DNA of 64,000 bases from JADFQT01 sp965216025 (GTDB lineage Bacteria > Chloroflexota > Dehalococcoidia > Lucifugimonadales > UBA3495), in assembly GCA_965216025.1 (NCBI GenBank), contig CBDCEX010000002.1, forward strand, positions 6,805-70,804, written 5' to 3'. Under the pieces are notes generated by a model. The model was not told where the DNA came from, ran no database searches, and was given only the letters and a program-made list of their open reading frames with translations. Every line of letters begins with the position of its first letter. Position 1 is the first letter of the stretch. The position numbers were made by a program, and so were the translations under genes. Shown in pieces: positions 17,120 through 25,385 of the stretch.

Positions 17120-17848
17120 GTGAGGGAACCGGCAACTGATGGCCCGCCCAACGCCGAGTTGCTGATGCAGGTCTATCACCGGTTGTACCGGCGTTACGGT
17201 CCCCAGGGCTGGTGGCCCGGCGACGGCCCGCTGGACGTGGTAATCGGCGCAATCTTGACCCAGAGCGCCGCCTGGACCAACGTGGAGAAAGCTATACGAA
17301 ACCTTAAGGACGCCGATTGCTGGTCCCTGGAATCCATCGACATGTGTCCCCAGGAGGAACTGGCCTCGATCATCCGGCCCTCAGGTTACTTTAACGCCAA
17401 GGCCCGCAAGCTGAAGGCCTTCGCCCGCCACGTCTGCCATCATTACGGCGGTCATTTAGGAGCCTTCTTCAACCAGGAGACCGCTGAGTTGCGCTCGGAG
17501 CTGCTCTCGATTCACGGCATCGGCCCGGAGACCGCGGACGACATCCTGGTCTACGCGGCCGCCAAGCCCTCCTTTGTCATCGATGCCTATACCAAGAGAA
17601 TCATGGATCGGATGGGCCTGATAAAGTCCGGCAAAAAGACCAGCTATGAAGAGTGCCAGTCCCAATTCCAAGAGAGACTGCCTGCCGAAGCTCAGCTGTA
17701 TAACGAGTATCACGCGCTGCTGGACCAGCACGCCAAGGTGGCCTGCGCGAAGGTGCCTCGCTGCCCTGATTGCTGTCTACTCGACCTATGTTTGACCGGT
17801 CGCTCGTTGTTTCCAGGGGCACCGGCGGAAGATGCCCCTGCCGATTGA
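17120..17848 (+). CDS. Endonuclease III-like DNA glycosylase (MagIII/HP0602 type)
   Basis: This is an HhH-GPD base-excision repair protein. The GTG start at 17120 is set by GGAGG seven bases upstream. The helix-hairpin-helix LLSIHGIGPETADDILVYA and the catalytic Asp in FVIDAYTKRIMDRMG are present. The four-Cys iron-sulphur loop C-x6-C-x2-C-x5-C is near the C-terminus. The Lys that E. coli endonuclease III uses as its Schiff-base nucleophile (GRKTA) is Glu here (GPETA), as in Helicobacter MagIII-like enzymes. It is therefore more likely a monofunctional glycosylase, perhaps for alkylated bases, than a bifunctional endonuclease III. Confidence 0.88.
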   Translation: MREPATDGPPNAELLMQVYHRLYRRYGPQGWWPGDGPLDVVIGAILTQSAAWTNVEKAIRNLKDADCWSLESIDMCPQEELASIIRPSGYFNAKARKLKAFARHVCHHYGGHLGAFFNQETAELRSELLSIHGIGPETADDILVYAAAKPSFVIDAYTKRIMDRMGLIKSGKKTSYEECQSQFQERLPAEAQLYNEYHALLDQHAKVACAKVPRCPDCCLLDLCLTGRSLFPGAPAEDAPAD

Positions 17849-17992
17849 CGCCGGAATTTGACGGTTAAAAGAGCGCTTGCTATCATGCGGCTGTTCAATG
17901 GCCCCGGTTTTCCAATGGACGGGGAATTCTCCCGGCGCAAGAGCATAAAGTATTACCGACGTTATAACAGACGTTAAGAGCAAGGAGTAACC

Positions 17993-18340
17993 ATGCAGGT
18001 CGTACGAGTCTATACGGGTGATGACGGAATATCCCATTTTGAAGAGCTGGACTTGCCCTACGAAAAGGTAGCCCAGGCCGAGCGCACGGCCATGCAATCG
18101 GCTACCGGAATCCAGTTCCGGCGAACTCCCAGCGGCGAATTCATGGACTTCCACGTGGCTCCCAGGACTCAGTACGTGATTACCCTGGAAGGTCAGGCGG
18201 AAATCGGTCTGGGCGATGGCACCAAACGGATATTCAACGCCGGGGACGTGCTGTTGGCTGACGACCTCACCGGCCAGGGACACACCACCGCCGCGGTGGG
18301 CGACCGGCCACGGGTTTCCATCGCCATTCCTCTGGCTTAG
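17993..18340 (+). CDS. Cupin-like domain protein, 115 aa
   Basis: A small single-domain beta-barrel protein is predicted. EFMDFHVAPRTQYVITLEGQAEIGLGDG matches cupin motif 1 loosely and FNAGDVLLADDLTGQGHTT matches motif 2. The metal-binding His residues of motif 1 are mostly absent (only one His in DFHVAP), so metal binding is uncertain. It starts at ATG 17993 after AAGGAG. Family members bind small molecules or act as isomerases or dioxygenases; no function can be assigned. Confidence 0.82.
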   Translation: MQVVRVYTGDDGISHFEELDLPYEKVAQAERTAMQSATGIQFRRTPSGEFMDFHVAPRTQYVITLEGQAEIGLGDGTKRIFNAGDVLLADDLTGQGHTTAAVGDRPRVSIAIPLA

Positions 18341-18435
18341 TAATCCTATCAGTCCGGTAGGAATATTCCGGCCCTCTGCCGGGAGGGATGCAACTACCAA
18401 AGGCACCTGATTTGGGGAAGAACAAGGGGGCGCTA

Positions 18436-19212
18436 ATGGACCTGGGATTAAATGGTCGCGTGGCCATGGTTACCGGTGGCAGTCGGGGACTGGGCCGGCA
18501 GATTGCCACTACCCTGGCCCGGGAAGGCTGCCAGGTTTCCATCTGCGCCCGAGACCAGCAGCAGCTGGAGGCCACGGTAGCTGAGCTTTCGGGTCAGGGA
18601 TAGCAGGTGTCCGGCACCGCAGCCGACGTGACCAATGAGTCGGATGCCTCTCGCTTCTATCAGGAAACCCTAGCTGCGCTGGGGAATCCGGATATTCTGG
18701 TGAACAACGTGGGAGGGCGGCGCGGGTCGGTTAACTTCGAAGAAACTAGCATGGCGCAGTTCCAGGAGGGGTTGGAGGTCAACCTGATTTGCGCCGTGCG
18801 GCTGGCCAGTATGGTGCTGGCGCACATGAAAGCTCAGAAGTGGGGCCGCATAATCAACATCTCATCCATCTACGGGCGAGAATACGGCGGTTCCATCGAC
18901 TACATGACCGGTAAGGCTGGGCTGATCGCTTTCTCCAAGCACCTGGCGCTTCAGATGGCGCCCCACAATGTTCTGGTCAACTGCGTTGCGCCCGGCTCCA
19001 TCGATTTTCCCGGCAGCACCTGGGACCGCTTCCAAAAAACCCAGCCGCCGGAGGTGGTCACCGAGTTTGTCAGCCGCAATCTGCCCATGGGCCGCTTCGG
19101 CTGGCCCGAGCCCATCGGCGAAATGGTTGCCTTCCTGGCGTCCGACCGGGCCGACTTGCTCACCGGCGCCTGCATCAACGTCGACGGCGGCCAATCCAAG
19201 TCGCTCCTTTAG
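18436..19212 (+). pseudogene. Short-chain dehydrogenase/reductase with an in-frame amber codon
   Basis: The protein is a classical SDR: TGGSRGLGRQIATTLA (cofactor site), NNVGG, catalytic Ser in INISSIYG, YMTGK (Tyr-x3-Lys) and a normal C-terminus. ATG 18436 follows AAGGGGG. A TAG at 18601-18603 interrupts the frame after ELSGQG, yet the frame continues unchanged with QVSGTAADVTNESDASRFY. Removing the stop would give a normal 258-residue enzyme. It may be a very recent nonsense mutation, an assembly error or a readthrough codon. A GTG at 18607 could also start a truncated product that lacks the cofactor motif and so would not work as an SDR. Confidence 0.85.
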
Positions 19213-19239
19213 CCCCAATCCACCGAACGGGGGCGTGTG

Positions 19240-20930
19240 AGAGGCCTGCTGAAGAAACAAAAGGGTGCGCCTCTGAATCTGGGATAATGGTTTTGAAACA
19301 GAAAACCGACCAGAAACAAGGAGCACCCAATAGATGCTACCACGCAACCAACCCGACGGCATCCACATCGCCTTCGACGACCACCGCCTGGTCAACAATG
19401 CCGGGCTGATTCTTCCCGCCACCTTGGCCTTGCACCTCGGCCTTTCCCAACTGGTTGACCGGCACCTGGACCTGGGCCGGGCCCCAGGCCGAGCCAACAC
19501 CGGCGACAAGATAATGACGCTGGTCGCCTCGGCACTGGCGGGCGGCGACTGCATCGACGACGCCGATGCGTTGCGCACCGGCAGGACGGCCTGCGCTCTC
19601 GGCTGCGTAGTCAAAGCGCCATCCACCCTGGGCACCTTCCTGCGCAGCTTCACCTGGGGCCACGTCCGCCAGCTGGACGGGGTGAGCCGCGAGTTGCTGG
19701 CCCGGGCCTGGAAGGCCGGCGCCGGACCCGGCGACGCGCCATTCACCATCGACCTTGATTCGACGATCTGCGAGCCTTACGGACTGGCCAAGGAGGGCGC
19801 CCGCCATCACGGCTATACCGGCGCGCGGGGCTATCACCCACTGCTGGCCGTCGCCGCCGGAACCGGCGACGTGCTGATGGCCCGCCTGCGCGAGGGCCGG
19901 GCCATCACCGCCCGGGGCGCCGCCCACTTCCTGCGTGAGACGGTGAGCCGGGTTCGCTGCGGCGGGGCCAGCGGGCAGCTCACCATGCGGGCTGACAGCG
20001 GCTTCTATACCCACGCCGTGGTCGCCGTCTGCCGCCGGATGGATGTCCGCTTCTCCATCACCATCCGCCAGCACAAAAGCCTGCACAATCTCATCGAGGC
20101 GATACCCGAAGATGCCTGGACGCCGATTCCTTACTGGATGGACGGCGCCGCCGATGTGGCCGAAACCACCTACACCCCCTTCCAGAGTGAGCCGGATGCC
20201 GCGCCGGTACGGCTCATCGTCCGGCGGGTGAAGCCGGCGCCCGGTTCTCAACTGGCTCTCTTCGCCACCTACAGCTATCACGGCTTCATCACCGACCGGG
20301 ACGGGGAGACCCTGGAACTGGAGGCTGACCACCGCCGCCACGCCGAGATCGAGAATGCGATACGCGACCTCAAGTACGGCGTCGGGCTGAACCATCTCCC
20401 CTCGGGCCGCTTCGCCGCCAACGGCGCCTGGCTGGCGGTACAGGTGATGGCCCACAACCTGGCTCGCTGGACAGCCCGCATCGGCCTGGGTGAGCAGATC
20501 GTGACCACCAAGACCCTCCGGCGGCGGGTCTTCGCCCTGGCCGGACGGCTCACCCGCTCGGCACGCCGGATCACCCTGCATCTTCCCAAGCGCTGGCCCT
20601 GGGAGGAGCAGTTCAGCCGCGCCCTGGCCCGACTGCGAGCCATTCCACTCCCAGCCTGACGGCGCCCGTCCGCCACTGACCCGCCAGCCAACCCAACGTC
20701 CCCGCAAACTCGCGCTAGCCCAGTCCGCGAGCGCCTCTTGCCGTGTCCTATCCCGCCATCTCGCTCGCCACAGCCACTGTAAGCCCCATCGGCACCCCCA
20801 AAAGCGCCTGCAGACCGCCCGCCAACCTCCCGTCTACCCAAGTTCGAGCCCGGATTATCGCGCCTGTACTCCCTCACCCCCCTTCCGTTGTCCTCACGCT
20901 GTCCATCCGTGTCCATCGGTGGATTCGGGT
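19240..20930 (+). mobile_element. IS1380-family insertion, ends not resolved
   Basis: The transposase gene is flanked by non-coding sequence (about 90 bases upstream from GAGGCCTGCTGAAGAA, and about 270 bases downstream). I could not find matching terminal inverted repeats or a target duplication, so the limits given are approximate. The right side runs into a duplicated piece of the neighbouring hydrolase gene at 20931. Confidence 0.5.
19334..20659 (+). CDS. IS1380-family transposase
   Basis: This 441-aa protein has the IS1380 DDE pattern. The first Asp is in FTIDLDSTICEPYG, followed by GARGYHPLLAVAAGTGDVL; the second is in LTMRADSGFYTHAVV; the Glu region is near DHRRHAEIENAIRDLKYG, then WLAVQVMAHNLARW. 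It appears intact, and ATG 19334 follows AAGGAG. It has markedly higher GC at third codon positions than its neighbours, which fits recent arrival. Confidence 0.92.
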   Translation: MLPRNQPDGIHIAFDDHRLVNNAGLILPATLALHLGLSQLVDRHLDLGRAPGRANTGDKIMTLVASALAGGDCIDDADALRTGRTACALGCVVKAPSTLGTFLRSFTWGHVRQLDGVSRELLARAWKAGAGPGDAPFTIDLDSTICEPYGLAKEGARHHGYTGARGYHPLLAVAAGTGDVLMARLREGRAITARGAAHFLRETVSRVRCGGASGQLTMRADSGFYTHAVVAVCRRMDVRFSITIRQHKSLHNLIEAIPEDAWTPIPYWMDGAADVAETTYTPFQSEPDAAPVRLIVRRVKPAPGSQLALFATYSYHGFITDRDGETLELEADHRRHAEIENAIRDLKYGVGLNHLPSGRFAANGAWLAVQVMAHNLARWTARIGLGEQIVTTKTLRRRVFALAGRLTRSARRITLHLPKRWPWEEQFSRALARLRAIPLPA

Positions 20931-20993
20931 TTAGCCGCGGCCTAACCCGCCGACGAACTCCCGCCAGGCCGCCACGCACTGCTCCGGCGCCGA
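20931..20993. repeat. Duplicated 63-bp tail of the alpha/beta hydrolase gene (outer copy)
   Basis: This segment matches 21514-21576 at 60 of 63 positions, by eye. The latter is the true 3' end of the hydrolase gene and encodes the SAPEQCVAAWREFVGGLGRG tail on the minus strand. The two copies flank the 169-aa ORF as direct repeats. Confidence 0.9.
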
Positions 20994-21007
20994 GGGTAAG
21001 TTGAGAT

Positions 21008-21517
21008 ATGAACTCGTTTGCTTTAGTTTCAGCAACGCATGAGGACTGGGGGCGATACCTGGAGATCGAGATAGACGGAAAGCGCCTAGCGCATCACTTC
21101 GCCGACCGGATGGGTGCCCATCCTTCTTTTTTGTCACCTCTCGGGTGGAGAAAAAATCGCAAGCTTCATTCCTCGGTGATTGCGAAAATGCTTGGTGACC
21201 CACCCTCTAATCTCGGGTCAAGCCGGGTTACAGTCCTGTTTGGAGATTTTGATGACGGAGAATTTTCCGTACTTATTCTTAAGGAAAGCGACCATGTGCG
21301 ATGGACAGACTGGGCGTACGAAACAGACTGGGAGGACCCAGATGACCCCGAGAGCCCGGAGCCTCCGGATTGGCCTACCAAGCCGGGTGATTTCCTTTTT
21401 GATCGAGAGTCGTACGAAGCCGTTCTTCGGGAGCATCTCCAGTTGCTTCCTTCTTCCTGGGTCGCCCGATTACTGGCCATCCTAGAGGAGTACCTTTCTC
21501 CCCAGCCGCCGCGTTAG
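21008..21517 (+). CDS. Uncharacterised 169-aa protein between direct repeats
   Basis: I do not recognise this protein. It is acidic with a Pro/Asp/Glu-rich stretch (DWEDPDDPESPEPPDWP) and several Trp residues, with no signal peptide or membrane segment. Its base composition is less GC-rich than its neighbours. It lies between two 63-bp direct repeats derived from the adjacent hydrolase gene, and its stop codon TAG at 21515-21517 falls inside the second repeat. That arrangement suggests it arrived as a cargo segment. It might be an immunity-type protein, but nothing in the sequence shows this. Confidence 0.6.
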   Translation: MNSFALVSATHEDWGRYLEIEIDGKRLAHHFADRMGAHPSFLSPLGWRKNRKLHSSVIAKMLGDPPSNLGSSRVTVLFGDFDDGEFSVLILKESDHVRWTDWAYETDWEDPDDPESPEPPDWPTKPGDFLFDRESYEAVLREHLQLLPSSWVARLLAILEEYLSPQPPR

Positions 21518-22323
21518 CCGCGGCCTAACCCACCGACGAACTCCCGCCAGGCTGCCACGCACTGCTCCGGCGCTGAATGCTGGATATAGCCGGTGCCACC
21601 GGAGATTTCGACCAGCGTTGAGTTAGGCAGCAGCTGGGCCATCCCCTGGGCCCGTTCGGCCGTATTCATCGTGCTGTCCTGACCCACCAGCACCAGGGCC
21701 GGCGTGTTGATCTGGGGCAGCAAGGGACTCAGGTCCTGGTTGGACAGATAGGCCAGGGTCTCCATCACCACGTGCTTGGAAGTCTGGATCATCTGCTGTG
21801 CGTACCACTCGTGATGGGCCGGATCTGAGTGTCCCGGCTCCAGCCGGCGGTCGGCCGTGGCCCGGACCCAACCTTCCACCCCGGATCTGTCCACCAGGTC
21901 GTAACTCTCCCGGTAGCTGGGCACCCCCACGAACTTGTAGGGCGAGGTGCAGGCCGCTACAGTGTGCAGGCGCTGCGGGTGTTCATAGGCGAACTGAAGG
22001 GCGATGGTTCCGCCGATGGTCTCGCCGATGAGGTGTACCTGATCCAGACCCAGGTGGTTCAGCAGGTTTTCCAGGTCGGAGGCAAAGCCGCTCAGGGACC
22101 AATCGTATCCTGGCGCGGGAACCGTGGAACGGCCAAAGCCCCGGGCGTCGACCCTTATCACCCGGTATTGCCGGGCCAGCAGCGGCACCCAGGCGTACCA
22201 GAGCCGGGAGCTTTTGGCGTTGCCGTGGTGCAGAACCACTGTTTCCGGAGTGCGCCAGGGGTCGGTAAAATCGTCGTCCTCGTAGTACATCTCCAGGGTT
22301 TCATCCAACTTGACCGTAGGCAC
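21514..22323 (-). CDS. Alpha/beta hydrolase with Thr at the nucleophile position
   Basis: The fold is recognisable from VVLHHGNAKSSRLWYAW (oxyanion loop), RVDARGFGRS, the nucleophile elbow, LVLVGQDSTMNTAERA and a C-terminal His (YIQHSAPEQ). The start is GTG 22323, six bases after AGGAGG; an upstream ATG at 22380 lacks such support. The nucleophile elbow reads GETIGG, so residue 102 is Thr where Ser is normal (GxSxG); the codon is ACC, two changes away from TCN-type or one from AGC. Activity may be altered or lost. The gene's last 63 bases are also present at 20931-20993. Confidence 0.85.
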   Translation of the reverse strand: MPTVKLDETLEMYYEDDDFTDPWRTPETVVLHHGNAKSSRLWYAWVPLLARQYRVIRVDARGFGRSTVPAPGYDWSLSGFASDLENLLNHLGLDQVHLIGETIGGTIALQFAYEHPQRLHTVAACTSPYKFVGVPSYRESYDLVDRSGVEGWVRATADRRLEPGHSDPAHHEWYAQQMIQTSKHVVMETLAYLSNQDLSPLLPQINTPALVLVGQDSTMNTAERAQGMAQLLPNSTLVEISGGTGYIQHSAPEQCVAAWREFVGGLGRG

Positions 22324-22370
22324 AGCCCACCTCCTGGCTTTAGCTTCCGCTGAGTCCTTGGTGATTCCAT

Positions 22371-22394
22371 AGGGGCGCACGGCCGTGCGCCCCT
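22371..22394. repeat. 24-bp perfect palindrome (REP-like)
   Basis: A perfect inverted repeat of AGGGGCGCACGG around its centre at 22382/22383. A related 28-bp palindrome (arms GCAGGGGCACGGCA) lies at 38936-38963. They look like members of a dispersed palindromic family. Confidence 0.85.
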
Positions 22395-22665
22395 ACCCGG
22401 CCCAAAACACGCACCGCTCATATAAAAATGGTATCAGCGCGTAACTTAGCAGGTCCGCAGCGCCAGGTCCAGTCGCGGTGCTCCGAACCAGGATCTTTCG
22501 ATTGTCATTGCGAGGGCCGTCGGCCCGAAGCAATCTTATGGGGCCAGCTAGCCTGCCCCGCCGTGCTATAATTACCCGCGTGTTCACCTTGGGTGGGGTG
22601 CCGGGCGAAATCGAGCCTGGCAGGCCCAATCCATTAACTTCCGGCCATCAGGGGGATAGGTTGGC
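22395..22665. repeat. Intergenic region with a CATTGCGAG/GAAGCAATC repeat
   Basis: No gene is seen. Bases 22494-22538 carry TCGATTGTCATTGCGAGGG followed by a short spacer and GAAGCAATCTTA. The same module occurs at 59476-59520 and, inverted, at 26060-26109. Confidence 0.7.
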
Positions 22666-23835
22666 ATGATCAAGCGTTTCTCCGTGCTCTACGTAGGGCA
22701 GATCGACCTGGACAATGTGGGCGCCGAGGGTACTCCGGCGGACGAACGGCGCTACACCAACCAGCAGCTGGTCCAGGGTTACGACAACGCGGTTGCCCTG
22801 GCGCAGCACATGGATGGATTGGGATTTTACTGCCTCTGGACGGCGGAGCACCACTTCCAGAGGGAAGGTTACGAGGTTTTCCCCAATCTGACCCTGCTGG
22901 GAGTCCACCTGGCCGGGTTAACCAAGAACCTGAAATTCGGCGCAGCCTTTAACATTGTTCCGATGTGGCACCCGCTGCGGCTGGCCGAAGACTTCGCTGT
23001 GGCCGATATCCTGACCGGAGGGCGGCTCATCTTTGGCGTAGGACGGGGTTACCATTCCCGGGAAGTAGAGACCTTCGGCGCTCCTGTAATCGACAACGAT
23101 GCCAACAAGGTGCTTTTTGAAGAGCAGATGGAGATTATCCTGAAGGCCTTCAACGAAGACTCCTTCTCCCACAAGGGCAAATACTACACCATACCGGCCG
23201 ACGTTCCCTACCGGGGATACCAGTTGAAAGACGTAACCCTAGTGCCCCGGCCGGTGAACCTGCCGGTGGAAATCTGGCAGCCCATCGCCAGCGGTCGTAC
23301 CCTTTCCTACATCGCGCAGAAGGGGATAAAAGGGATGGTGGCCCTGACCGGCGAGATTCTGGCCGAGCAGCTAATCCGCACCTATCAGGAGGAGTCGGCC
23401 AAAGCCGGGAGGGTTCTGGACCTGGGACAGGATATGGCGCTGGGTATCGGCTTTTGTATTGGAGATTCCCGGGAAGCGGCGATAAAGCAGGTCAGGCCCT
23501 ACCATGACGAGCGTTACAAGTGGTTCGCTCCCTTCGGCTTTGTCCGCTATACCGACTCTCAAGGGCGGCCTTGGGGAACTCCAGGCGCGCCCGTCGGCGT
23601 ACCCAGCATTGAAGATGGGGTGCAGCAAAAGGCCTGGTTCTGCGGTCCGCCGGAACAGTTCATCAGCTTCCTCCGGGATTTGGAGCAGAAATACCCGGGG
23701 TTGGAAGACCTGATCCTGCAGTGGCCCGAGGGTATGCCTTGGCCCGAGTTTAAAGAACAGCTATCCAGCTTTGCGAAGGATGTGATGCCGGCCTTCAGCA
23801 CCCAGGGAACCGCGGCCGGAGTGGGCAACGACTAA
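22666..23835 (+). CDS. LLM-class flavin-dependent oxidoreductase (389 aa)
   Basis: The bacterial luciferase-like monooxygenase family uses reduced FMN or F420 to oxidise organic substrates. Visible signatures are GLGFYCLWTAEHHFQREGYEV, FGAAFNIVPMWHPLRLAEDFAVADILTGGRLIFGVGRGYHSREVE and the typical later QPIASGRTL region. ATG 22666 begins the protein, and the length is normal. A second, divergent LLM enzyme lies at 29099-30178. Such paralogues are abundant in marine Chloroflexota that degrade resistant organic matter. The substrate is unknown. Confidence 0.92.
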   Translation: MIKRFSVLYVGQIDLDNVGAEGTPADERRYTNQQLVQGYDNAVALAQHMDGLGFYCLWTAEHHFQREGYEVFPNLTLLGVHLAGLTKNLKFGAAFNIVPMWHPLRLAEDFAVADILTGGRLIFGVGRGYHSREVETFGAPVIDNDANKVLFEEQMEIILKAFNEDSFSHKGKYYTIPADVPYRGYQLKDVTLVPRPVNLPVEIWQPIASGRTLSYIAQKGIKGMVALTGEILAEQLIRTYQEESAKAGRVLDLGQDMALGIGFCIGDSREAAIKQVRPYHDERYKWFAPFGFVRYTDSQGRPWGTPGAPVGVPSIEDGVQQKAWFCGPPEQFISFLRDLEQKYPGLEDLILQWPEGMPWPEFKEQLSSFAKDVMPAFSTQGTAAGVGND

Positions 23836-23916
23836 TAATCGACATCCGATAACTTCCTGAGGGCCCGCCGGCTTTCGCCAAGGGTTTAGAAAGCCGCCCG
23901 CTTAAGGAGCGAGTAT

Positions 23917-25137
23917 TTGTCCAAACCCGACCATGTAGCCGTGGCGAAAGGTGGAACCCGCTCGATAGCCCGCTGGCGGGAGCGGCATTTCCGGCGGCGG
24001 GAACGGCTAGACCTTTCTGGCGCCTCCTTGAGCGGGTCCCGCCTCCCCAGCGCGGATCTGGCTTATGATGACCTCAGCGGGGCCGACCTGACCAGCGTCG
24101 ATCTCCGTCGCTCCAATCTGGCCGGGGCCAATCTGCGGGCGGCTCATCTCTCCCGGTCTCAGATGGCCTGGAGCCAGCTTCAGCACGCCAACATGCAGGG
24201 TGCCTCCCTGGGCCGGGCGGACCTGACCGGCAGCTGCATGCAAGAGGCCAGCCTGAAAGGAGCGGACCTCTCCTACGCCGAGTTACCCTTCGCCGATTTA
24301 CGGGAAGCCGATCTCTCCGGCGCCGACCTGTCGGAGGCAAATCTAGCCATGGCCGATTTGACCGGAGCTTCCCTAAGTGGCGCCATGCTCCACGGCACCA
24401 TATTGGATGTGGCCAATTTGACCGGTGCCGACCTGCGCTGCGCTACGCTGGTACGGCCCCTGCTTGGTCGTTCTCTTTTCTGTCGCGTCAGGTTTGAGAT
24501 GACCCTCTTCGCCGACTGTGACTTGAGCCAGGTGCTGGAGCTGGAGTCAGCCATTCATGCCGGCCCGAGTATTATCGGGATGGATACACTAGCCCGTTCT
24601 CGAGGCTTGATCCCAGGGCATTTCCTGCTCCGGGCCGGTGTACCTGAGTCTTTGATCGGGGTTCAGACCCAGCTGGCGGCTGCCGAGGACTGCTCATGCC
24701 GGACCCTGCTGATTGCCTCGACCAAGGATTCCGGGCTGGCGGAGCGCCTGATGGCAGATTTGTGGCGGGTTGGGCTGCCCACCTGGCAGCTGGTGGTGGA
24801 TGATGAGGAGGAGCTCCTTGGAGAGGGAGGATTGACCCAGGAGCAGCGCTTGAACTACTTCGATAACCGGGTCTTATTGTGCTCGGAAGATTCCCTGACC
24901 AGTCCCTATGGCTGGAGGTTGTTTGAGTTGGCGGCTCAAAATAGAGGGTTGGAAGTCGCCTCCCAGCCGGCGGTCATTCCCCTGAATCTGGACAACCGGC
25001 TTTTGGTGCGAAACGACCATCTGTGCACCCGACTACAGGAAAATGCGGTTATAGACTTCCGGGGTTGGGACGCCCAGGACGCCTACAGCAAGGGGTTGAA
25101 GGCGCTGGCTTCTCGGCTGACCAACGGGCTGCACTAA
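23917..25137 (+). CDS. Pentapeptide-repeat protein fused to a C-terminal TIR-like domain
   Basis: TTG 23917 starts the gene seven bases after AAGGAG. Residues about 30-200 are a run of pentapeptide repeats (A/S-D/N-L-x-x, e.g. LSGADLTSVDLRRSNLAGAN) that fold as a right-handed beta-helix. A linker, HAGPSIIGMDTLARSRGLIPGHFL, is characteristic of bacterial pentapeptide-TIR proteins. The C-terminal 140 residues fit a TIR domain: TLLIASTKDSGLAERLMADLW, then LLCSEDSLTSPYGWRLFELA with a candidate catalytic Glu. TIR domains often cleave NAD or signal in antiphage defence. No partner gene is adjacent. The stop codon lies in the target duplication of the downstream 120-bp MITE. Confidence 0.85.
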   Translation: MSKPDHVAVAKGGTRSIARWRERHFRRRERLDLSGASLSGSRLPSADLAYDDLSGADLTSVDLRRSNLAGANLRAAHLSRSQMAWSQLQHANMQGASLGRADLTGSCMQEASLKGADLSYAELPFADLREADLSGADLSEANLAMADLTGASLSGAMLHGTILDVANLTGADLRCATLVRPLLGRSLFCRVRFEMTLFADCDLSQVLELESAIHAGPSIIGMDTLARSRGLIPGHFLLRAGVPESLIGVQTQLAAAEDCSCRTLLIASTKDSGLAERLMADLWRVGLPTWQLVVDDEEELLGEGGLTQEQRLNYFDNRVLLCSEDSLTSPYGWRLFELAAQNRGLEVASQPAVIPLNLDNRLLVRNDHLCTRLQENAVIDFRGWDAQDAYSKGLKALASRLTNGLH

Positions 25138-25257
25138 GAAATTATCTCAAAACTCTTGTATTCTGGGTGGACCGTCCTTCGACAAGCTCAGGACGAACGG
25201 GGGGTGTTCTTTATCCGTTCGTGGTGAGCCTGTCGAACCACGTTTTGAGATAGTTGC
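25138..25257. mobile_element. 120-bp MITE with IS5-type ends
   Basis: GAAATTATCTCAAAAC at 25138-25153 and GTTTTGAGATAGTTGC at 25242-25257 form imperfect inverted ends. They closely resemble the perfect ends of the IS5-family element at 61590-62510 (GTAACTATCTCAAAAC). A 3-bp TAA flanks both sides (25135-25137 and 25258-25260), matching the TNA-type duplication (TTA) of that IS. The interior has no gene and carries a CTTCGACAAGCTCAGGACGAAC / GTTCGTGGTGAGCCTGTCGAAC repeat pair. It is a likely non-autonomous derivative. Confidence 0.8.
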
Positions 25258-25385
25258 TAAGGCCAAAGTCCAACGCGCAGTGTTCAGTATGCCCAACCAT
25301 GCAGGTCCCGCCTCAGCTTTGGTATAGAAAATTCGGTCCATGACCATTCCGCAGCGGCGCCTCCGGCCGGTTAGCGAGTAATTCG

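Noticed and set aside
18601..18603. Amber codon in the SDR gene as pyrrolysine
   Set aside because: SDR enzymes have no conserved residue there that needs a special amino acid and no pyl gene is visible. A mutation or error is simpler.
19337..20707. 456-codon open frame opposite the IS1380 transposase
   Set aside because: High-GC antisense shadow; the plus strand holds a full DDE transposase.
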